64,000 bases of DNA from Halomonas sp. M4R1S46 (GTDB taxonomy: Bacteria > Pseudomonadota > Gammaproteobacteria > Pseudomonadales > Halomonadaceae): the NCBI RefSeq assembly GCF_025725685.1, contig NZ_CP107008.1:62001-126000 (forward strand), in the 5' to 3' direction. Below the pieces are notes generated by a model. That model saw only the letters and a list, made by a program, of their open reading frames with translations. It did no database searches and was not told the origin of the DNA. Shown here piece by piece: positions 39,223-49,654 of the stretch (positions are counted from its first letter, which is position 1; each line of letters starts with the position of its first letter). The translations under genes and the position numbers were made by a program.

Positions 39223-40137
39223 CTAGCCGGCGAGGTGCAGCCAGAGCGGCAGGGTCAGCATGGCGAGCAGGGTCTGGCCGGTGATCAGGGCGGCCATGAG
39301 CTCGGCGTCGCCGCCCAACTGGCGGGCCAGGATATAGGCCGAGGTGGCGGTAGGCAGGGCGGCGAACAGCAGGGCCACGTCGCGGCTCACCGGGTCGAGG
39401 TCGAGCAGCAGCGCCAGGACCAGCACCGCCGCGGGCATCAGCACCAGCTTGACCAGGTTGGCGGCCCAGACGCCCCGGTCGCGGCGCAGCAGGGCCGGGG
39501 GACGCAGGGCGACGCCGACCGCCACCAGGCCGAGGGGCAGCGCCGCCCGGCCCAGCAGGGCCACCGTGTCCTGGCTCCAGCCGGGCAGCCCGATGCCGGA
39601 GAGGTTCAGGGCGATGCCGGCCAGGCAGGCCAGGATCAGTGGGTTGCGTGCCAGGGCGGCGAGGCTGGCCCCGAGCCCGGCCGCCCCCAGGGTGCCGGCG
39701 GCGATGAAGGTCGCGACGCACAGCACGTTGATCGCCGGCACCATCAGGGCCACGGCCACCGCGGCCACCGTGGCGCCGGCCTGGCCATGCAGGGCCGCGG
39801 CCCCGGCCACGCCCACATAGGTGTTGAACCGCAGCCCCCCCTGGAAGACCGAGGTGAAGGCCGGTGCGGCCAGCCCCAGGCGATGGCGCAGGCGCCACAG
39901 CGAGAGGCCGAGCACGCCGATCGCCCCGAGCAGGGCCAGGGCGAGCCGGCCCACCGGGACCTGGCGGATATCGGCCTCGGCCAGGGTGGCGACCAGCATG
40001 GCGGGGAACAGCAGGAAGTAGATCAGCCGCTCCATGCGCGGCCAGAAGTCGCCGCCGGGCTGCTGGAGCCGGGCCAGGACCGCCCCCAGCAGGATCAACA
40101 GGAACAATGGGCCCAGGGCCTGTGCCACGCCGTCCAT
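39223..40137 (-). CDS. AEC-family (auxin efflux carrier-type) transporter
   Basis: 304 residues with ten hydrophobic helices split into two five-helix bundles by a short loop near residue 150. FQGGLRFNTYVGVAGA and the ending LPTATSAYILARQLGGD are characteristic of the AEC/malate permease (MleP, MdcF) group. It probably moves a small carboxylate; direction unknown. Single gene. The small-RNA promoter begins only about 26 bases after its stop. Confidence 0.85.
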   Translation of the reverse strand: MDGVAQALGPLFLLILLGAVLARLQQPGGDFWPRMERLIYFLLFPAMLVATLAEADIRQVPVGRLALALLGAIGVLGLSLWRLRHRLGLAAPAFTSVFQGGLRFNTYVGVAGAAALHGQAGATVAAVAVALMVPAINVLCVATFIAAGTLGAAGLGASLAALARNPLILACLAGIALNLSGIGLPGWSQDTVALLGRAALPLGLVAVGVALRPPALLRRDRGVWAANLVKLVLMPAAVLVLALLLDLDPVSRDVALLFAALPTATSAYILARQLGGDAELMAALITGQTLLAMLTLPLWLHLAG

Positions 40138-40247
40138 GACGCCTCCTCGTCGACTCGGCCCTGCGACATCCGTGCACACGGCGGCCCGGGCGAATACTGA
40201 TAAGATCCAGTCTATCCTGCCACCGACGGAGGCGTCGCTTCACCGCC

Positions 40248-40754
40248 ATGTCCCCTTCCGCCCCTGCCGAGCGCGCCTTGCGACCGCCGTTGCTGCGCCT
40301 GCTGATCGTCACGACCCTGCTGACCCTGGGCGTGGCGCTGTGGTACCTGCTGCGGCATTCCCTGGACGGTGACGATGTCCGGTGGACACCGCCGTCGACG
40401 TCCTGCGATCTCCAGGCCGGGCCCTGCCGGACCGACCTCGGGGATGGCGTCACGCTGACCCTGGACCTCGCCGGCAAGGGGCCCATCCAGGCCCTGACGG
40501 TGCTGCCCCTCGAGGTGCAGCTGGCGGGGGCGTCGGCCGAGGCCGCGGTGGTGACCTTCGACGGCCGCGACATGGACATGGGGCTTCACCGCTTTCCCCT
40601 CGCGGCGGCCGGTGGCGGGGTGTTCCGCGGCGAGGGGAAGGTCGCGCTGTGTACCGAGGCGGTGATGCCCTGGCGCGCCCGGGTGGTGGTGGACACGCCC
40701 CGGGGAGGCCTGGGAAGCTGGTTCGACTTCGAGGTAACGAGGAAGGCACCATGA
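40248..40754 (+). CDS. Membrane-anchored periplasmic protein paired with SCO
   Basis: 168 residues. One N-terminal membrane helix (about 13-35) and a periplasmic domain of beta-strand character. The segment DGRDMDMGLHRF holds clustered Met/His suited to copper, and GKVALCTEAVMPW adds a Cys. Its stop overlaps the SCO gene start (ATGA), so it is translationally coupled. It likely helps copper delivery to cytochrome oxidase, but this is inferred from context and residue composition. Confidence 0.72.
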   Translation: MSPSAPAERALRPPLLRLLIVTTLLTLGVALWYLLRHSLDGDDVRWTPPSTSCDLQAGPCRTDLGDGVTLTLDLAGKGPIQALTVLPLEVQLAGASAEAAVVTFDGRDMDMGLHRFPLAAAGGGVFRGEGKVALCTEAVMPWRARVVVDTPRGGLGSWFDFEVTRKAP

Positions 40755-41347
40755 CACGACGATGGCGACACGTGATGGGGGCGGGGGTCGCCCTGCTGCT
40801 GGCGGTCGGTGGCCTGTGGGCCTACCAGCAGCAGGCCGGCCGCGACGCGGGGCTGCCCGCCGGCGGGCCCATCGAGCTGCCCTCGACCCGGGGCGATTTC
40901 TCCCTGAGCCAGCTGGAGGATGACCAGTTGGCGGTGGTGTTCTTCGGCTATACCTGGTGCCCGGACGTCTGTCCCATGAGCCTGGCCGTGGTGCGCCAGG
41001 TGCGCCAGCGGATGTCCCCCGAGCGACGCGACCGGGTGGTGCCGCTGATGGTCTCCGTGGACCCCGAGCGCGACACCCTGGCCCGGCTGGAGGAATACCT
41101 GGCCTACTTCGGTGAGGACTTCATCGGCGCCACCGGCAGCCAGGCCCAACTCGAGGAGATCGCCGAGCGCTACGGCGTGGTGTGGCGCAAGGTCGAGACG
41201 CCGGAGTCGGCCATGGCCTATACCGTCGACCACAGCGCCTCGCTGTACCTGGTGGACCGCGACGGCGAGATTCGCCGTCGGGTCCTGCATTCCCCGACCC
41301 CGGGACCGCTCGAGGCGGCCCTCGACGCGGAGCTCGGCGAGGGCTGA
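40751..41347 (+). CDS. SCO1/SenC-type copper chaperone
   Basis: 198 residues. A membrane anchor near residues 10-25, then a thioredoxin-like fold with the copper ligands Cys70-x3-Cys74 (CPDVC) and His161 (DHSAS). It inserts or reduces the CuA site of cytochrome c oxidase in the periplasm. Coupled to the preceding membrane-anchored gene by a four-base overlap. Confidence 0.92.
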   Translation: MTRRWRHVMGAGVALLLAVGGLWAYQQQAGRDAGLPAGGPIELPSTRGDFSLSQLEDDQLAVVFFGYTWCPDVCPMSLAVVRQVRQRMSPERRDRVVPLMVSVDPERDTLARLEEYLAYFGEDFIGATGSQAQLEEIAERYGVVWRKVETPESAMAYTVDHSASLYLVDRDGEIRRRVLHSPTPGPLEAALDAELGEG

Positions 41348-41364
41348 ACCGCGGCCCGGCCGGC

Positions 41365-42408
41365 TCAGTCGGCGTTGGCCTGCAGCCGGTCGACCATGCC
41401 CATCAGGGCCTCGACCTGGCTGCCCCGGCGGGAGTCGTGCAGCGGGTCGAGCTGCCAGGCGCTCTCGGCATAGCCCCACCAGTCCCAGCAGGCCTTGGGG
41501 TTGGCGAGGCTCGCCGCCACCTGGGGATAGAGCACCACCCGCCGGTCGGCGGCCGCCCAATCGTTCAGGCCGCCGTAACGGACGAAGGCCTCGTCGCCCT
41601 CCGCCGCGCTCATCTCGCAGCCGTGCAGGGCCACGGTCAGCGCGCAGCCGCCCACCTCGCAGCCCGCCGGGATGAACAGGTAACCGCTATCGGCGAGGCC
41701 CCGGGCATCGAAGTCCGACTGATCGAAGCGCACCAGCCGGCCGCCGGCCTCGCCCGGCGCGCCGGCCGACGGCGCGCCGTGCAGCCAGGTCAGCGCCGCC
41801 TCGGCGATAGCCGGGTCGCAGGCCAGCAGGTGGCTGCCGCCGCCCTCGCCGCAGCCCGCCAGGGTCCTCGCCGGGGCGTCGCTCTCGGCGCCGACCGGCC
41901 AGCCATGGGCCGCGCCCTCGCCTTCCCGGTACCGCAGCTGCCGGTCCGGCGCCGCCAGCCAGTCCTCGAACTGATCGACCAGGGCTCGGCCTAGGGACGG
42001 ATCGACGGTTTGGTCGGCGTCGCCGTGCCAGACGAAGACGCGCAGGTCGGCCAGCGCCTCGGGGGCGCCGACCAGGTCGCGGGACAGGTAGTCGCGGTGG
42101 CGTGCCTGGATGGCCGCCAGGTCGGGAGGGCCGAGGCGGGTGAACATGCACTGGCCCAGGGCCCGGCCGAGCTCGCCCCGGGCACAGGCCCAGGGCCCGG
42201 CCGCCACCACGCCGAGTCCGCTGAAGCGCGACGGCCAGGCCACGGCGAGCTGGGTGGCCATGTAGCCGCCGGCGGAGACGCCGATCACGCTCGCCGCCTC
42301 GGTGCTGACGGCCAGGGCGGGCAGCGCGGCCGGCGTTTCCTGGGCCTGAAGCGAGGCGGCCGGCCCCAGGCAGAGGCCGGCCGCCAGCAACGCGGTCTTG
42401 AGCTTCAT
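41365..42408 (-). CDS. Secreted PHB-depolymerase-family esterase
   Basis: 347 residues with a signal peptide (about 1-22, LQA-QET). The nucleophile Ser45 lies in GVSAGGYMA very near the mature N-terminus, the acid in HGDADQTVDP near 130 and the His in GAAHGWPVG near 165. A second half (about 215-340) contains WDWWGY and paired Cys residues (GCEVGGC, LHGCEM). This matches extracellular poly(3-hydroxybutyrate) depolymerase-type esterases. Substrate could also be another polyester or feruloyl-type ester. Confidence 0.82.
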   Translation of the reverse strand: MKLKTALLAAGLCLGPAASLQAQETPAALPALAVSTEAASVIGVSAGGYMATQLAVAWPSRFSGLGVVAAGPWACARGELGRALGQCMFTRLGPPDLAAIQARHRDYLSRDLVGAPEALADLRVFVWHGDADQTVDPSLGRALVDQFEDWLAAPDRQLRYREGEGAAHGWPVGAESDAPARTLAGCGEGGGSHLLACDPAIAEAALTWLHGAPSAGAPGEAGGRLVRFDQSDFDARGLADSGYLFIPAGCEVGGCALTVALHGCEMSAAEGDEAFVRYGGLNDWAAADRRVVLYPQVAASLANPKACWDWWGYAESAWQLDPLHDSRRGSQVEALMGMVDRLQANAD

Positions 42409-42418
42409 GCGCGTCGCA

Positions 42419-43138
42419 TCACCCTTCGCCGCTGTTGCTTTGCGCCTCGTCAGCGGGGGTCACGTCGAGGAGCTCGACCTTGAACACCAGGGTCTCGTGG
42501 GGACCGATGGGGCCCTGCCCCTGGGCACCGTAGGCCAGCTCGGAGGGGATCACGACCTCCCAGGTGTCGCCTACGCTCATCAGCTGCAGGGCTTCCTGCC
42601 AGCCCTCGATGACCTGGCCGACCCGGAAGCTGACCGGCTCGCCGCGCTCGTAGGAGCTGTCGAAGACGGTGCCGTCGATCAACTGGCCCTCGTAGTGGAC
42701 CTCGACGGTGTCGTCGGCACCGGGCGTGGCGCCGTCGCCGGACTCGAGCTCGCGATACTGCAGGCCGGAGTCGGTGACGGTCACGCCGTCCTGCTCGGCG
42801 TTCTCGTCGAGGTAGGCCTGGCCCTCGGCCTTGTTGGCCTCGGCCTTCTGCTCGGCCTCGGCGGCGCGAGCCTCCATGGCCTGCTGCTGGAACTGGCTCA
42901 GGGCGGCGGCCATCTCCTCGTCGCTCATGGCCAGCTCGTTGCCCTCGAAGACATCGCGGATGGCCTGGGTAAAGGTATTGATGTCCAGGTCCTCGACATC
43001 CTGCTGGATGCTCTTGCCGAGGGTCACGCCGAGGCTGTAGCCCAGTCGCTCCTCGTCGGTCTCGGGCGCGGCGGCCAGGGCCAGCGGGGCGGCGGTCAGC
43101 AGGGCCGTCAGGGAAGCGGTAGTCAGCAGTCTCTTCAT
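42419..43138 (-). CDS. FKBP-type peptidyl-prolyl cis-trans isomerase, FkpA/Mip-like
   Basis: 239 residues. Signal peptide (about 1-23), an N-terminal dimerisation domain (24-85, GYSLGVTLGKSI), a long Ala/Glu-rich helix (85-115) and an FKBP catalytic domain (120-228) with VEVHYEGQLIDGTVFDSS, GWQEALQLM and IPSELAYG. A periplasmic folding chaperone. Its start lies 138 bases from teaD's stop. Confidence 0.92.
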   Translation of the reverse strand: MKRLLTTASLTALLTAAPLALAAAPETDEERLGYSLGVTLGKSIQQDVEDLDINTFTQAIRDVFEGNELAMSDEEMAAALSQFQQQAMEARAAEAEQKAEANKAEGQAYLDENAEQDGVTVTDSGLQYRELESGDGATPGADDTVEVHYEGQLIDGTVFDSSYERGEPVSFRVGQVIEGWQEALQLMSVGDTWEVVIPSELAYGAQGQGPIGPHETLVFKVELLDVTPADEAQSNSGEG

Positions 43139-43206
43139 GAAAAAACCTTGAGCTCCGGCGCCTTGGCGCCATGGGTGTGAGGAATCTCTGGGACTCTAAC
43201 AGGGCC

Positions 43207-43247
43207 GGGCCGGTTCCGCATCCGCCGCACGGAAGCGGAACCGGCCC
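43207..43247. terminator. Long GC-rich hairpin between teaD and the FKBP gene
   Basis: Arms GGGCCGGTTCCGC and complement form a perfect 13-bp stem with a 15-base loop. No T-run on either side. It probably ends or protects the tea transcript. Confidence 0.45.
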
Positions 43248-43276
43248 GACGTCGGAGCAACGATGGGGGCAAGGAC

Positions 43277-43720
43277 TCAGACGACCAGGGTGGGGCAGTG
43301 GGCAGAGCCGGCGACCCGCTGGGCGACGCTGCCCAGCAGCAGGCCCTTTTCGCCGTTGGTGCCCTGGGCGCCGATCACGATCAGGTCGCACTCCCGCTTG
43401 CGGGCGAAGCGCACGATGGTACGGGAGGGGCGGCCACCCTTGACGAAGGCGCGGATCCTGTCCGCCGGCACCCCGAGCTCGGTGGCATGGGCCTTGGCCT
43501 GCACCGCGATCTCGGTGGCGTACACCTTGAGCACGTCGTCGGGCAGTTCGAGCTTCTCGGGCCGCACCATGGAGAGCGAGGCCTCCAGCAGACTGTGGTG
43601 CTTGAACACGCACAGCAGGTAGAGCTCGGCGCCGGTGAGCCGTTGCAGACCGACGGCCTTGTCCAGCGCCTTGATGGCGCCCTTGGAGCCGTCGACCGGC
43701 ACCATGATCCGATGGAACAT
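43277..43720 (-). CDS. teaD: Universal stress protein TeaD, regulator of ectoine uptake
   Basis: 147 residues, single Usp domain with the ATP-binding GAQGTNGEKGLLLGSVAQRV (20 residues) pattern and N-terminal IMVPVDGSKGA. In Halomonas elongata TeaD is an ATP-binding protein that negatively regulates the TeaABC transporter. Here it follows teaC on the same strand but a 179-bp repeat element intervenes. Ribosome site GGAGG before the ATG. Confidence 0.9.
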   Translation of the reverse strand: MFHRIMVPVDGSKGAIKALDKAVGLQRLTGAELYLLCVFKHHSLLEASLSMVRPEKLELPDDVLKVYATEIAVQAKAHATELGVPADRIRAFVKGGRPSRTIVRFARKRECDLIVIGAQGTNGEKGLLLGSVAQRVAGSAHCPTLVV

Positions 43721-43733
43721 CGTCGCCTCCCTC

Positions 43734-43912
43734 CTACGCTTTGTCTGAAAACTGCCTGCGCTCGCCCATCCGGCGTTAAAAATCGGCTCGTGCGCGAGCC
43801 CGGTCAAAGTACTCATTTACACCGCGTAAACTCGCACGCGAGCCCGGTCTGTCTTATCGCCGATTTTTGCCTTGTCTGGCCATCGCTCGCCGACTTTTCA
43901 GACAAAGCTTAG
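43734..43912. repeat. MITE-like palindromic repeat element between teaC and teaD
   Basis: A 179-base element with terminal inverted repeats: CTACGCTTTGTCTGAAAA (43734-43751) pairs with TTTTCAGACAAAGCTTAG (43895-43912) at 17 of 18 positions. A nested perfect pair AAAAATCGGC (43778-43787) / GCCGATTTTT (43859-43868) and an inner CATTTAC...GTAAAC centre let the whole element fold into a cruciform. No coding capacity; a non-autonomous mobile or structural repeat. It ends six bases after the teaC stop. Confidence 0.8.
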
Positions 43913-43918
43913 GGTCAG

Positions 43919-45202
43919 CTACCGAAAGGCCAGATCGCGCAGGAACAGGGCGATCTGCGGGAACATGATCAGCAGGGCCGCGGCCAGGATCAGCAGGAAG
44001 ACGAACGGCGGCGTCCCCTTGATCACGTCCAGGTAGGGCCGCTTGAAGATGGCGATGGCGGTGAAGATATCGCAGCCGAAGGGCGGCGTCGCCGAGCCGA
44101 TGGCCACCTGCAGGGTGATCAGGATGCCGACCAGCACCGGATCCAGGCCGGTGGCTTCCACGGCCGGGGCGAAGATCGGGGTCAGCACCAGGATGACCAC
44201 GATGGGGTCGACGAACATGCAGGCCACGAAGAAGGCGATACAGATCGCGATCAGTACCCCGGTGGGCCCCGCCTCGTTGATGCCCACGGCCTCGAGGATC
44301 GCCTGGGGGATCTGGGCGAAGGAGATGATCCAGGAGAAGCCGTTGCCCACCGCCACCAGGATGAACACCACGGCGGTGATCAGGCCGGTGGACTTGGCGA
44401 TGGCGTAGATGTCGCCCACCTTCAGGGAACGGAAGACGACGAACTCCAGCAGGATGGCGTAGAGCACGCAGGCCGCGGCCGCCTCGGTGGGGCTGAAGAT
44501 GCCGCCATAGATGCCGCCGACGATGATCACCGGGAAGCCCAGCGGCCAGAGGGCCATGCGTACCGCACTCAGGCGCTCGCGCCAGTTGGACCTGGGCTCG
44601 GTGGGCACGTCGCGCACCAGCGCATAGATCACGCAGTAGACGGAGAACATCAACAGGATCAGCAGCCCCGGCCCGATGCCGGCGATGAACAGCTCGCCGA
44701 TGGAGGTGCCGGAGATGACCCCGTAGATGATCATGCCGATGCTGGGCGGGATCAGGAAGGCGATATCGCTGGAGTTGATGATCAGCGCCAGGGTGAAGGA
44801 ATCCGAATAGCCGGCCTTGAGCATCTTCGGGCGCAGCGGCGAGCCCACCGCCACCACGGTGGCCTGGGTGGAGCCGGAGACGGCACCGAACAGGGTGCAG
44901 GAGGCCGCGGTGCTGACCGCCAGGCCGCCCTTCACGTGGCCGATGAAGGACATCACCATGTTGATCAGCCGGTCCGCCGACTGGCCGCGGGTCATGATGT
45001 CGGCGGCGAGGATGAACATGGGCACCGCGATCAGCGAGGCCGGCCGAATGCCCGCCATCATCTGCTGGATCAGGGTGTCCATCTGCCCGAGGCCGTTGAA
45101 CATCATGTAGAAGCCGATGACCGCCGCCGTGATCAGCGGGATCATCATCGGAAAGCCCAGCAGCAGCAGGGCGATCATGGTGGTGACCATTATGGTTGTC
45201 AT
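43919..45202 (-). CDS. teaC: Ectoine TRAP transporter large permease TeaC
   Basis: 427 residues with about 12 membrane helices. DctM-family motifs include ADIMTRGQSADRLI, the GAVSGSTQATVVAVG hairpin, IPPSIGMIIYGV and IGSATPPFGCDIFTA. With TeaA and TeaB it imports ectoine and hydroxyectoine, driven by ion gradients, for osmoprotection and recovery of leaked solute. Starts 30 bases after teaB. Confidence 0.93.
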   Translation of the reverse strand: MTTIMVTTMIALLLLGFPMMIPLITAAVIGFYMMFNGLGQMDTLIQQMMAGIRPASLIAVPMFILAADIMTRGQSADRLINMVMSFIGHVKGGLAVSTAASCTLFGAVSGSTQATVVAVGSPLRPKMLKAGYSDSFTLALIINSSDIAFLIPPSIGMIIYGVISGTSIGELFIAGIGPGLLILLMFSVYCVIYALVRDVPTEPRSNWRERLSAVRMALWPLGFPVIIVGGIYGGIFSPTEAAAACVLYAILLEFVVFRSLKVGDIYAIAKSTGLITAVVFILVAVGNGFSWIISFAQIPQAILEAVGINEAGPTGVLIAICIAFFVACMFVDPIVVILVLTPIFAPAVEATGLDPVLVGILITLQVAIGSATPPFGCDIFTAIAIFKRPYLDVIKGTPPFVFLLILAAALLIMFPQIALFLRDLAFR

Positions 45203-45232
45203 GGTGTGCTCTCCTGGGCACCGGGCCCTGCG

Positions 45233-45811
45233 TCAGACTTCCGTTTCCGTATCCTTGTAGCCGTCGACTACCGTGGTCGACAGGTAGACATCGTGGGATG
45301 TCATGTTCTTGATGGCGGTGAGCAGGTACTGGATACCGGTGATCAGGAAGCCCAGGGGGACCCAGACATAGATGATGAAGATGGGGAAGCCCAGGGCCGG
45401 CAGGATGCGCCCCTTGTCGTAGAGGTCAAGGATATAGATGACCGAGTAATACAGCAGGAAGAACATCACCAGGGAGGTGAACAGCGAGATCACGATCATC
45501 AGGGCCCGGCGGCCGCCCACCGGCAGGGCATCGTAGATCGCCGACATGCGGATATGGCGGCCGTGGCGCGCCGCATAGCCGATACCGGCGAAGGTGATCA
45601 TGATGATCAGGATGCGGTTGATCTCGCCGGAAAAGAAGATGCTGGAGCCGAGCACGAAGCGGCCGAAGACGTTGGTGATGGTATTGGTGGCCATCAACAG
45701 CACGCCCACGGCGAGGATGACCGCCTCGACCTTGCTGATGAAGGTATCGATGGTGCCGAGGAACCCCGGCAGTCCGGAGCGGTAGTGCTTCTCGGAATCT
45801 TCGTCGGTCAT
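45233..45811 (-). CDS. teaB: Ectoine TRAP transporter small membrane subunit TeaB
   Basis: 192 residues, DctQ family, four membrane helices (about 25-45, 60-80, 105-130, 145-170), with the loop RHGRHIRMSAIYDALP typical of the family. The N-terminal 15 and C-terminal 20 residues are polar and cytoplasmic. It is separated from teaA by 187 bases that include a strong hairpin. Confidence 0.92.
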   Translation of the reverse strand: MTDEDSEKHYRSGLPGFLGTIDTFISKVEAVILAVGVLLMATNTITNVFGRFVLGSSIFFSGEINRILIIMITFAGIGYAARHGRHIRMSAIYDALPVGGRRALMIVISLFTSLVMFFLLYYSVIYILDLYDKGRILPALGFPIFIIYVWVPLGFLITGIQYLLTAIKNMTSHDVYLSTTVVDGYKDTETEV

Positions 45812-45945
45812 GGCCGTACTCCCTTGCAGCGGACATGGCGGAAAACCGGCATCCCTGTCGAGCAGCGTAATGGCTCGCGTCGTGTCGGGGCACCCGCGGG
45901 ATCAACGTTGCGTGAACGCTGATGGACGGGGGCCGGAAACAAAGC

Positions 45946-45966
45946 GGGGGCAGCTTGGCTGCCCCC
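45946..45966 (-). terminator. Hairpin between teaA and teaB
   Basis: On the minus strand GGGGGCAGC and GCTGCCCCC form a 9-bp stem with a 3-base loop, followed only by a short T stretch (GCTTTG). It may act as an attenuator or 3'-end stabiliser, giving more binding protein than membrane subunits. Confidence 0.6.
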
Positions 45967-45998
45967 TCCCGTGGGTGCTTGGCGGCCGTGGGCCGGGA

Positions 45999-47027
45999 TC
46001 AGCCCTGATCCTGCCCCTCCACGGCCTCGAGGTCGGCCTTGAACTGCTCGAGCAGCGCCTTGCCGTCCTCGCCGGTCATCTCGAGGAACTTGTCCTCGAC
46101 CTGGGGCGCGCGCTCCTTGAAGGCCTGGATCTGCTCGTCGGTGAGGCGCGTCACCGTGACCTCGTCGGAGGCCTCCTGGATCTTGGCCAGCGATTCCTCG
46201 GCCAGGCCCTGGATGTGCTCGATGGTGTGGTCATAGGCCGCGTCGGATGCGTCCTGCACCAGTTGCTGGTCCTCCTCGGAGAGGCCCTCGTAGAAGTCCA
46301 GGTTGGCCATCATGGCGGTGGTGAACCAGCCATGCCCGGTGAAGGTCAGGTGCGGGGAGACCTCGTAGAGGCCGCCGGACTCGATCCAGAAGATCGGGTT
46401 CTCCTGGCCGTCGATGATGCCGGTCTGCAGACCGCCGTAGACCTCGCCCCAGGGCAGCGGCGTGGCGGTGGCGCCGAAGGCGTTGTAGGTCTCGGCGAGC
46501 AGCGGGTTGGTCATCACGCGGATCTTCTTGTTGTCGAAGTCCGCGGGCTCGGTGATTGGCTCGTCGGCGGTGACCACCATCTCGCCTTCCGGATACATCT
46601 TGAGCAGCTTCAGGCCATGCTCGGCGTAGAGCTCAGGGAACATCTCGTTGATGGCCTTGCTCTCGTCGAAGAACTGAAGCACCGTCTCCATGTCGGTGGG
46701 CATCAGGTAGGGGATGAAGAAGATCTGCGCCGCGGGGATGAGGGAGCCGGTGAAGCCGGGTGACTGGTTGACGAACTGCAGGATGCCGTTCTGGGTCTGC
46801 TCCATGATGTCGTCGGACTCGCCGAGCTCACCGAAGCGGTAGACCTGTACGCTGTGGTCGGAGTTTTCCTCCACGTAGCGCTTGAATTCCTGGGCGAAAA
46901 CGTCCTGTACATCACCCTCGTACTCCTCATGGGCATAGCGCCAGTTGTCCGCATAGGCGGCGGAGGACATGCCCAGTACCACGGCGCCGATGCCGGCGGT
47001 GGCCAACAGCTTGTGTGACGTCTTCAT
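45999..47027 (-). CDS. teaA: Ectoine-binding periplasmic protein TeaA
   Basis: 342 residues. Signal peptide (1-26, AAYA-DNW). The mature sequence (NWRYAHEEYEGDVQDVFAQ, GELGESDDIMEQTQNGILQF, FIPYLMPTDMETVLQFFDES, each shown in part) is nearly the same as the H. elongata TeaA I recall, including the aromatic ectoine pocket and QENPIFWIESGG. Affinity protein of the osmoregulated TeaABC uptake system. First gene of the locus. Confidence 0.96.
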   Translation of the reverse strand: MKTSHKLLATAGIGAVVLGMSSAAYADNWRYAHEEYEGDVQDVFAQEFKRYVEENSDHSVQVYRFGELGESDDIMEQTQNGILQFVNQSPGFTGSLIPAAQIFFIPYLMPTDMETVLQFFDESKAINEMFPELYAEHGLKLLKMYPEGEMVVTADEPITEPADFDNKKIRVMTNPLLAETYNAFGATATPLPWGEVYGGLQTGIIDGQENPIFWIESGGLYEVSPHLTFTGHGWFTTAMMANLDFYEGLSEEDQQLVQDASDAAYDHTIEHIQGLAEESLAKIQEASDEVTVTRLTDEQIQAFKERAPQVEDKFLEMTGEDGKALLEQFKADLEAVEGQDQG

Positions 47028-47113
47028 ATAGCTTCCTCTGCTGATATGGCCGGAGAATCAAGGTGATATCGCCCGGCGTAAACGATGGTTTTATTGTTGC
47101 AGGTGAATTCAGG

Positions 47114-47641
47114 CTAGCTGGGGGGGCAGGAGGGGTCAAGCTGGCCTTCCAACGTTCTCAAGGCAAAAAGATGCGATTTTTTCTGTAGTTGCGAAACAAG
47201 AGGCAGGACGGTTTCGAGTCCCGGGACGGGCTGCGAGAGGGGGCGCAGGGCGTGGCCGGCGAGGCTGTGTTCCTCGAGGCGGACGAGCGCCTCGCGCTCG
47301 GCATCGAGTTCGCACGCCTTGAGGCGCTCGCGCAGGGCGGCGACCCCCGCCCGGTGACGCGCCTCGTCCTTCAGGGCACGGCGCAGCCGGCGCAGCGGTG
47401 CCGTGACCTCGGCCTGCCAGCGGCCGACCGCCTCGGGAGCCTCGCCGGTCGCCAGGCCGTGCCGATAGAGCCAGCAGCGCCAGAGCAGCTCGGTCACGTC
47501 GATGCCGGCGTCGTCCTGGAGGTGCAGGCAGGCGGTCTCGACTCCTGGGCGGCCATAGAGGGCCAGGGCGAAGTCCCACAGCGGGCTGTTGGCCAGGCGG
47601 GACCGCAGAGTCGACGGCAATTCGGTAGAATCGTCGGTCAT
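47114..47641 (-). CDS. TIGR02444-family protein
   Basis: 175 residues, a proteobacterial family of unknown function with the N-terminal LWDFALALYGRPGVETACL (in part) and LLWRCWLYRHG segments. No membrane helix or signal peptide; mostly helical. As in pseudomonads it is divergent from an ABC-F gene, with starts 53 bases apart, so the two may share regulation. Confidence 0.82.
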   Translation of the reverse strand: MTDDSTELPSTLRSRLANSPLWDFALALYGRPGVETACLHLQDDAGIDVTELLWRCWLYRHGLATGEAPEAVGRWQAEVTAPLRRLRRALKDEARHRAGVAALRERLKACELDAEREALVRLEEHSLAGHALRPLSQPVPGLETVLPLVSQLQKKSHLFALRTLEGQLDPSCPPS

Positions 47642-47694
47642 GACACGGTTGTCGTCGCCATGGCGGCAGCCTCACGCATCAGAGTGGAGCCTGC

Positions 47695-49638
<1,944 letters not shown>

Positions 49639-49654
49639 CCGGAAGCGGCGCGGC

